Below are positions 14,034-18,879 of a stretch of 18,879 nt of DNA, in pieces (within the stretch, counting starts at the first letter, position 1; each line of letters begins with the position of its first letter). The notes beneath the pieces are model-generated. The model was given only the letters and a program-made list of their open reading frames with translations. It had not been told where the DNA came from and did not search any database. The DNA comes from CAG-582 sp964551965. GTDB lineage: Bacteria > Bacillota_I > Bacilli_A > RF39 > UBA660. Position numbers and translations under genes: made by a program. The stretch is from the NCBI GenBank assembly GCA_964551965.1, contig CAZKFB010000026.1, positions 1 through 18,879 of the forward strand, in the 5' to 3' direction.

Positions 14034-14555
14034 TTAGTTTGAAATATCAAAACTATCACTCATATATTTAAATCTTAAATCTAAATAATCATAATCTTTA
14101 CTATCAAAATTTTTAATAGTTAATTTATAATAAGATTTATTATTTCTTAAGTACTTGTATTTATATTTATAACCATTATTCAGTTCTTCTAGAATCCCCT
14201 TATTGTAAGAATCATAGTATTCTTCTTTATTTAGTTTTTCTACTCTCAAATAGATATCTTCATTATCTAAAAGGTAAAAATATACACTAGAATTACTTTG
14301 TAAAGATACATTAAATTTATCTACCTCATAATTCATTTGAAAACCCAAATGAGAATTATATTTAGATACCCTAATAGTTTCTGTAATTCCCATATATTCT
14401 AATTGGTCATCAAACGCTTCTACATTATTTATTTCTGGTAACTCTTCATATTTTACTTTAAATACATCTTTATATACAAAGTTAATAGCAATAAATAAAG
14501 TTGCTGTAACACACAATAAAATAGAAGATAATATAAATTTTAAACCAGTTTCCAT
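14034..14555 (-). CDS. Small membrane-anchored protein, function unknown
   Basis: Seen: 173 residues, ATG at 14555 after AGGTGAT. One hydrophobic segment at about 6-27 (KFILSSILLCVTATLFIAINF) is followed by a polar, Tyr/Asn/Lys-rich region of about 145 residues. There is no signal peptidase I site and no lipobox: the single Cys lies in the middle of the helix. So it is probably anchored with the bulk outside. Alternating patterns such as VSLQSNSSVYFYLLD and YYKLTIKNF suggest a beta-rich domain. I recognise no family. It lies between trpS and gltX in the same direction. An extended -10, TGCTAAAAT (14572-14580), in the short gap may give it its own transcript. Confidence 0.78.
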   Translation of the reverse strand: METGLKFILSSILLCVTATLFIAINFVYKDVFKVKYEELPEINNVEAFDDQLEYMGITETIRVSKYNSHLGFQMNYEVDKFNVSLQSNSSVYFYLLDNEDIYLRVEKLNKEEYYDSYNKGILEELNNGYKYKYKYLRNNKSYYKLTIKNFDSKDYDYLDLRFKYMSDSFDISN

Positions 14556-14571
14556 ACTATCACCTATTATT

Positions 14572-14580
14572 ATTTTAGCA
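14572..14580 (-). promoter_or_regulatory. Possible extended -10 for the 173-residue gene
   Basis: TGCTAAAAT on the minus strand ends 16 bases before the ATG. There is no clear -35, so read-through from trpS is an alternative. Confidence 0.35.
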
Positions 14581-14604
14581 TAAGATAATAGTTATTAAAA
14601 TCTC

Positions 14605-15687
14605 TTAACTATTAAATTTTTCTTTTTGACTATTTAAAAATTTATCATCATTAAAATAATCTAATCCCATAGCACGTTTTACATTATTGCAAACTTCATC
14701 ACATACTATATTAGCTTTTTTAGTACCTTCCTCAAGTATACGATATACACTTTCAATATCTGCTTCTAACCCTTTACGGCGAAGTCTAATAGGTTCTAAT
14801 TCTTCTTGTAAGATATCATTTAAGAATCTCTTTATCTTAACATCACCTACACCACCTCTTTGATAGTGAGCCTTTAATTCATCTAGAGTTTGATATTCAC
14901 TTAAATACTTTTTAAAATGTTCTGGTTTAGCAAAAACACTTAAATATGTAAATACTGTATTACCTTCAATCTTTCCTGGATCTTCTACTCTAATATGATC
15001 AGGGTCAGTATACATACTCATTACCTTTTCTTTTATTACTTCCGGCTCATCAGATAGATAAATACAATTATTTAAAGATTTACTCATCTTAGCTTTTCCA
15101 TCAGTTCCTGGAAGTCTATTAGCTGATTCACTTTCTGGTAAAACAGCACTAGGTTCATGTAGTACTTCCCCATAAATATTATTAAATGATCTTACAATTT
15201 CTCTCGTTTGTTCAATCATTGGTAATTGGTCTTCTCCTACCGGAACAATGGTTGCATCAAAACCTGTAATATCAGCAGCTTGACTAATTGGATAAGTTAA
15301 AAAACCTGTAGGTATAGATGATTCAAAATTGCGCATTTTTAATTCTTGTTTTACTGTTGGATTTCTCTCTAAACGAGAAAGTGATACAAGATTCATATAA
15401 TAGAATGTTAGTTCACATAAACTTGGAACTTGTGATTGGATGAATATTGTTACTTTATTCGGATCTATTCCGCAAGCTAGATAATCTAATGCAACTTCTA
15501 ATACATTTTCTCTTACTTTTCCTGGATTCTCATAATTATCAGTTAATGCTTGAGCATCAGCTATTTCAATATAAAAATTATCATAGTCACCTTCATTTTG
15601 TAATTCTACTCTTCTCTTTAAAGAACCTACATAGTGACCAATATGTAGTCTTCCTGTTGGTCTATCGCCCGTTAAAATATTTTTCAT
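14605..15687 (-). CDS. trpS: Tryptophanyl-tRNA synthetase
   Basis: Charges tRNATrp. Seen: 360 residues, slightly longer than the common 330. The class I HIGH box is in TGDRPTGRLHIGHYVGSL (HIGH at 15-18) and KMSKS is exact at 200-204 (DGKAKMSKSLNN). IEIADAQALTD, IFIQSQVP, YPISQAADI and VPVGEDQLPMIEQTREI are TrpRS blocks. The C-terminal helical region binds the anticodon. The ATG at 15687 follows AAAGAGG. It is controlled by the upstream tryptophan T-box, and an 11-codon frame sits 32 bases in front of it. Downstream in the same direction are a small membrane protein gene and gltX. Confidence 0.97.
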   Translation of the reverse strand: MKNILTGDRPTGRLHIGHYVGSLKRRVELQNEGDYDNFYIEIADAQALTDNYENPGKVRENVLEVALDYLACGIDPNKVTIFIQSQVPSLCELTFYYMNLVSLSRLERNPTVKQELKMRNFESSIPTGFLTYPISQAADITGFDATIVPVGEDQLPMIEQTREIVRSFNNIYGEVLHEPSAVLPESESANRLPGTDGKAKMSKSLNNCIYLSDEPEVIKEKVMSMYTDPDHIRVEDPGKIEGNTVFTYLSVFAKPEHFKKYLSEYQTLDELKAHYQRGGVGDVKIKRFLNDILQEELEPIRLRRKGLEADIESVYRILEEGTKKANIVCDEVCNNVKRAMGLDYFNDDKFLNSQKEKFNS

Positions 15688-15702
15688 AAATTTTCCTCTT
15701 TC

Positions 15703-15729
15703 TAATATTTATATTTTATTTAAATATTA
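15703..15729 (-). promoter_or_regulatory. AT-only hairpin between the short ORF and trpS
   Basis: TAATATTTA and TAAATATTA form a perfect 9-bp stem with a 9-base loop. The first arm covers the last codons and stop of the short ORF; the second ends 3-4 bases before the trpS AGAGG. Ribosomes on the ORF would open it. Being all A/T it is weak and could be chance. Confidence 0.35.
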
Positions 15730-15755
15730 ATGCACCATCGCTTACTTAATCTCAT
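15720..15755 (-). CDS. Short ORF MRLSKRWCINI in the trpS leader
   Basis: Seen: an 11-codon frame, ATG at 15755 and TAA at 15720, with a strong site AGGAGTGAT 4 bases upstream. That site is better than the one of trpS itself. It starts about 15 bases after the T-box terminator T run and contains one TGG Trp codon (residue 7) next to a Cys. Known parallel: Bacillus subtilis rtpA has a T-box followed by a leader peptide with Trp codons that controls translation. Inference: translation of this frame may tune trpS translation by ribosome position. One Trp codon is weak evidence for Trp sensing, and the frame may be a chance ORF. Confidence 0.45.
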   Translation of the reverse strand: MRLSKRWCINI

Positions 15756-15769
15756 AATATCACTCCTAA

Positions 15770-15808
15770 ATAAAAAAGAAACTAAATCCCAAAAGGAAAA
15801 AGTTTCTT
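15770..15808 (-). terminator. T-box terminator of trpS
   Basis: On the minus strand AAGAAACT and AGTTTCTT form an 8-bp stem. It extends inward through a CC/GG-containing segment with a TTTT loop and is followed by a run of T. It competes with the antiterminator formed by the T-box sequence just upstream. Confidence 0.8.
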
Positions 15809-16003
15809 ATGCCACCTATTGAAATCATATACTATCATATATGTTCTAATGTTAACGGAATAGAAAATTCCGGATTCCCCTACTACTTTTCAGAAAATCT
15901 CTCATTGGTCCATTCAATATAAGTCCATTTAAACGATCTCACCAAACCCGTTCTCTCTTAAAACTTCTCTTATATTTACTAATCCAAATCACTGATTTAA
16001 ACT
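15771..16003 (-). promoter_or_regulatory. Tryptophan T-box riboswitch controlling trpS
   Basis: Binds uncharged tRNATrp in the leader RNA and then prevents termination. Seen in transcript order: the AGTA of the stem I base near 15981; AAGAGAGAA and the distal loop GGTTTGGTGAGATC; the specifier loop GAATGGACC with specifier TGG at 15910-15912, a Trp codon followed by A; then AATAGGTGGCATA (15808-15820), the T-box core. In it UGGC can pair with the tRNA 3' end GCCA, matching a discriminator G as in bacterial tRNATrp. The usual ACCGCG after the core is degenerate. The terminator hairpin follows. Specifier and acceptor bulge agree with the downstream gene trpS, which makes the assignment strong. 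The leader fills most of the 350-base gap between trpS and the cysteine desulfurase gene. Confidence 0.93.
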
Positions 16004-16009
16004 AACTAA

Positions 16010-16038
16010 ATACTATCAAAATTAGTATTCTTTGTCAA
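16010..16038 (-). promoter_or_regulatory. Promoter of the T-box-trpS transcript
   Basis: The minus strand has perfect TTGACA (16033-16038), 17 bases, then TAGTAT (16010-16015). The -35 begins 2 bases after the stop of the cysteine desulfurase gene; no terminator separates them. Confidence 0.75.
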
Positions 16039-16039
16039 A

Positions 16040-17167
16040 TTACTTCTTTAAACCTATTAATTCTTGATAATGTTTATCAAATGAATTTAAGAATTCAGTT
16101 ATCTCCGAAGGCATTGTTTGATAAGATAAACTTATACGTATTGTCGTTTCACTTCGTCTATCATCTTTATACATCGCATAAACTGCTTCACTTTTCTTAC
16201 CATTAGAACAAGCTGTATTAGAAGATACATATACTTCATCAGTCTCTAATGCATGAATAAATGTTTCTGGTTTAATATCCATTAAACTTACATTTAAAAT
16301 ATGTGGTATACAATATTTTGAAGTATTAATCATGATATTAGGATATTCTCTTAAATGAGCAATAATCTTTTCATTATAACCTCTAACAATTTCCTCTTTC
16401 TTAGAAATATCTTTTAAAGCAAGTCTTAAGGCTTTAGCAAAAGACACGATTAGAGGAAGTGGTGGTGTTCCTGGATTTAAATCTAGTTCATTACTACCAA
16501 ATAATATAGGTGCTAATACTAGATTTTTATTTTTATATAACATACCTATTCCTTTAGGTCCATATATCTTATGTCCGCTTATTGTTGCTAAATCAACATC
16601 AGTAACTGATACATTAACTTTTCCAATAGCTTGTGTCATATCAGAATGGAATATACAATTTTCATTGTTCTTTCTCATTACTTGTCTAATAGTTTTTAAT
16701 GGTTGTCTTGCACCAGTTTCCGAATTAACTGCACAGATACTAACAAGAATTGTATCTTTAGTAATCTTTCTCTTTAAATCATCAAAGTCGATTACGCCCT
16801 CTTCTGTAACATCAACATAATCAATAATAAATCCTTGTTTTTCCAAATACTTACATATTCCATAAATACTTGGATGTTCTAGTTTAGATACAACAATTCT
16901 ATTACCATATCTACGATATGCATTTGCGACACCTATAAGGGCCATATTATTAGCCATAGTAGCTCCACTAGTATAAATAAATTCTCTTTCACTTATTCCT
17001 AATAATTCTGCAATTTGATTAGTTGCACTATCAAGTAATTCATGAGACTTAACTCCTAAACTATGTAAGCTATTTGGATTTCCAAAGAATTCCTCTGTAA
17101 CTTTATTATAACTATCTAATACTTCAGGTAAAACGGGTGTTGTCGCCGAATAATCTAAATAAACCAT
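16040..17167 (-). CDS. Cysteine desulfurase, NifS/IscS family
   Basis: PLP enzyme that takes sulfur from cysteine and passes it on as persulfide. Seen: 375 residues. Start MVYLDYSATTPV, EFFGNPNSLHSLG, SGATMANNMAL, His98 (LEHPS), HSDMTQAIGK (His174, Asp176, Gln179), PLP Lys200 (SGHKIYGPKGIG), PGTPPLPLI, and catalytic Cys320 in SSNTACSNGK. The ATG at 17167 is 2 bases after the ezrA stop, with AAAGGG inside ezrA, so the two are translationally coupled. In Bacillus subtilis ezrA also lies near a NifS-like gene (nifZ) with thiI for tRNA 4-thiouridine. Inference: a tRNA thiolation role is possible. thiI is not downstream here, where the T-box-trpS unit begins, so Fe-S assembly or another acceptor is also possible. 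Confidence 0.93.
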   Translation of the reverse strand: MVYLDYSATTPVLPEVLDSYNKVTEEFFGNPNSLHSLGVKSHELLDSATNQIAELLGISEREFIYTSGATMANNMALIGVANAYRRYGNRIVVSKLEHPSIYGICKYLEKQGFIIDYVDVTEEGVIDFDDLKRKITKDTILVSICAVNSETGARQPLKTIRQVMRKNNENCIFHSDMTQAIGKVNVSVTDVDLATISGHKIYGPKGIGMLYKNKNLVLAPILFGSNELDLNPGTPPLPLIVSFAKALRLALKDISKKEEIVRGYNEKIIAHLREYPNIMINTSKYCIPHILNVSLMDIKPETFIHALETDEVYVSSNTACSNGKKSEAVYAMYKDDRRSETTIRISLSYQTMPSEITEFLNSFDKHYQELIGLKK

Positions 17168-17169
17168 AA

Positions 17170-18879
17170 TTAACTAGCCCTTTCTTGTTCTAATTTATAA
17201 GCATCAAGTAATTTCTTATGAATACCAGGTTCAACAATATTAATTGAATTAATTGCATATTCTAAACTGCTTTTAAAATTACCCTTAAAAAATTCTCTTT
17301 CAGCTTTAGTTAAACCTGAATTAATACTTTGATTAACTCTTCGATAACGGTTACCAAATACAATTGCATTTTCAGCCATTGATGCTGTTTTAACTATTTC
17401 TAATGATGTATTAAATACTTTTAATACTAAATCTCTTGCTGTATCAACTCTTAAATTTAATGTCTTAATAGATATTGGTTGTTTTTCAAGTTCAATAACC
17501 ATATTCTTAATAGCTTCATTTGCTTCTTCTAATTCTACATAGTAATTCTTTGGTACGACTGGAAGTTTATATGAAGACATATGACTCTTAGCTTGTTTAA
17601 TAATATCTCTTATCTCATCTAATTGTTCTCTAGCTCTTATTTCATCTTCTTTTAAGCTTCCTAAACTATTTAAAGTATAGTGAAGACGATCTTCACACTT
17701 TAATAACTTTTGATTAATATTTTCCATTTCTGTATTTAATTTAGAATAAGCCGTATGTTTTTCACGATAAAGTGCGATAACTTCATCATACTTAGTTTCA
17801 CATTCTAAAATATTTTGTTGTAATTCTGAAATAATCTTAACATCATCATCAGTTAAATCATAGCTAAATTTAATACTATCAATATTATTAGATAAATTGC
17901 CAACTATCTTCTTTAACTTTTTACATTTCATAATAACGCTTCTGATATAACCATCAAATAATTTTCTTGATACCTTCTCTTTATCAAAGTCATTATAAAG
18001 ATGATCAAAGTAATCTAGAATAGTTCTTAATTCAAATACTGAATCTTCAAGATTTAATACATTTAATCGATCAAAAACATCAGCAATCTTCTTCTCTGAT
18101 TCAGATATATTATAATCTATTTTTAAATAATCCAAATTATAACCTTCATTAGTCATCTTATCATATATCTTTTTAATTTCTTCTATACGATTAGGAATCA
18201 TATTTTTACCCATTAAAATAATACTAGGTGCTTCCTCGATAACAATCTTTAAGTTACCAATAGTATCATCAAGAGCTTTTACAATCTTACCTACTTCTGT
18301 ATATACATTATTCTCCATCGCCATTTCAAATGCTGAGAATAACTTATCTACATTCTCAAATTGTAATTCTAATGGAATTTGAACTAAAGAATAATCCTCT
18401 TTATTGTTATTATTATATGCTAAGAAAATAGTACGATAATCACTCTTTAATTTAGTAACAATTTCCCTATTCTTTTGTTCTGATAAAGTAATCTCTTTAA
18501 TATCGTCTAATAACTTTTGAGCTTTACTCTTAACTAGATAAATTTCAAATTCTATTTTAATTAACTTTTCTCTTATTTCACTATTAAACTTATGATTAAT
18601 TAAATCTTCTATTTCAATTAATTCATCAGTTATTTTAGGTACTTCTTCATCTTTAATTGTTTTAAATAAAGATTTCCAATAGTTATACTTTTCTTGTAAA
18701 TCCTTATTGTTTATTAAAGACTCTACTTTATTAAGTTCTGATAATATTGAACCACTTATAATTAAATTCTTATTTCTTTCAAGTTGAGTTAAAGTATCTT
18801 TATAAAGTTTCTTAATGTTTTTAGTTGTTATAACAATTACAACAACAACTACAATAATAGTTACAATTAAATAAAAAAT
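17170..18879 (-). CDS. ezrA: Septation ring regulator EzrA, missing only its first codons
   Basis: Membrane-anchored negative regulator and scaffold of FtsZ rings in Firmicutes. Seen: the frame is open without a stop from 18879 to the TAA at 17170, 569 residues visible. An ATG at 18324 is internal, not the start: upstream translation is continuous and EzrA-like. The visible N-terminus is a membrane helix (FYLIVTIIVVVVIVI), followed by KNIKKLYKDTL and long coiled-coil, spectrin-like helices. Near the C-terminus FGNRYRR, at visible residues 508-514, matches the QNR patch of Bacillus EzrA (YANRYRS, about 510-516) required for mid-cell localisation. Length is close to the 562 residues of Bacillus. 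It is coupled to the cysteine desulfurase gene, whose start is 2 bases after its stop. Confidence 0.93.
   Translation of the reverse strand: MFYLIVTIIVVVVVIVITTKNIKKLYKDTLTQLERNKNLIISGSILSELNKVESLINNKDLQEKYNYWKSLFKTIKDEEVPKITDELIEIEDLINHKFNSEIREKLIKIEFEIYLVKSKAQKLLDDIKEITLSEQKNREIVTKLKSDYRTIFLAYNNNNKEDYSLVQIPLELQFENVDKLFSAFEMAMENNVYTEVGKIVKALDDTIGNLKIVIEEAPSIILMGKNMIPNRIEEIKKIYDKMTNEGYNLDYLKIDYNISESEKKIADVFDRLNVLNLEDSVFELRTILDYFDHLYNDFDKEKVSRKLFDGYIRSVIMKCKKLKKIVGNLSNNIDSIKFSYDLTDDDVKIISELQQNILECETKYDEVIALYREKHTAYSKLNTEMENINQKLLKCEDRLHYTLNSLGSLKEDEIRAREQLDEIRDIIKQAKSHMSSYKLPVVPKNYYVELEEANEAIKNMVIELEKQPISIKTLNLRVDTARDLVLKVFNTSLEIVKTASMAENAIVFGNRYRRVNQSINSGLTKAEREFFKGNFKSSLEYAINSINIVEPGIHKKLLDAYKLEQERAS

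Noticed and set aside
14586..14614. 9-bp inverted repeat at the trpS stop (TAATAGTTA/TAACTATTA)
   Set aside because: All but one pair in each arm are A-T and no T run follows on the minus strand, so termination is unlikely.
18322..18324. ATG at 18324 as the start of a 384-residue protein
   Set aside because: The frame is open upstream to the window edge, encodes more EzrA and a membrane helix, and no ribosome site precedes this ATG.
1..18879. Mobile elements, CRISPR arrays, tRNA or rRNA genes
   Set aside because: No transposase, integrase, spaced direct repeats or cloverleaf was seen; the gene content is ordinary chromosomal core.

Overview
The window is AT-rich DNA from a low-GC, spore-forming Firmicute. 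Bacillota traits are EzrA, a two-domain LexA with Bacillus-type SOS boxes, the forespore sigma factor SigG, YlmC and a tryptophan T-box. The genes resemble gut Bacilli/Clostridia; the species cannot be named from the sequence. Nearly everything is on the minus strand. Only lexA and a methyltransferase gene are on the plus strand. I see no insertion sequence, phage gene, CRISPR array, tRNA or rRNA.

Layout from low to high coordinate. A membrane histidine kinase is cut off at the left edge (1-877). Next is a miaB-acyltransferase operon, with a promoter inside the end of an unknown gene that has a possible Cys-His-Asp catalytic triad (3665-4558). An SOS locus follows: lexA, and divergent from it an unlisted 47-codon single-pass membrane protein gene (4641-4784). 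Three LexA-box-like sites lie between them, one in the spacer of each promoter. Then comes the operon ylmC-lspA-rluD-rhomboid (8354 down to 5597). Upstream of it are an SPFH/zinc-ribbon gene and sigG, which has a sigmaF/sigmaG-type promoter of its own. The methyltransferase is divergent from sigG.

The right part holds a zinc-ribbon membrane protein with a polythreonine stalk, gltX, a small membrane-anchored protein and trpS. trpS sits behind a tryptophan T-box with UGG specifier and UGGC acceptor-pairing bulge, and an 11-codon reading frame with one Trp codon lies between the T-box terminator and trpS. A cysteine desulfurase gene and ezrA close the window. ezrA runs off the right edge and is almost complete; the frame is open well upstream of its internal ATG at 18324.

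Functional themes are tRNA charging and modification (TrpRS, GluRS, MiaB, possibly the desulfurase), rRNA modification (RluD), envelope and membrane proteolysis (LspA, rhomboid, SPFH, acyltransferase), division control (EzrA and possibly the SOS small protein) and sporulation (SigG, YlmC). Many promoters have 17-base spacing or an extended TGn -10, and several put the predicted mRNA start only 10-15 bases before the start codon. The two most interesting loci are the SOS-controlled small membrane protein and the T-box/short-ORF leader of trpS.
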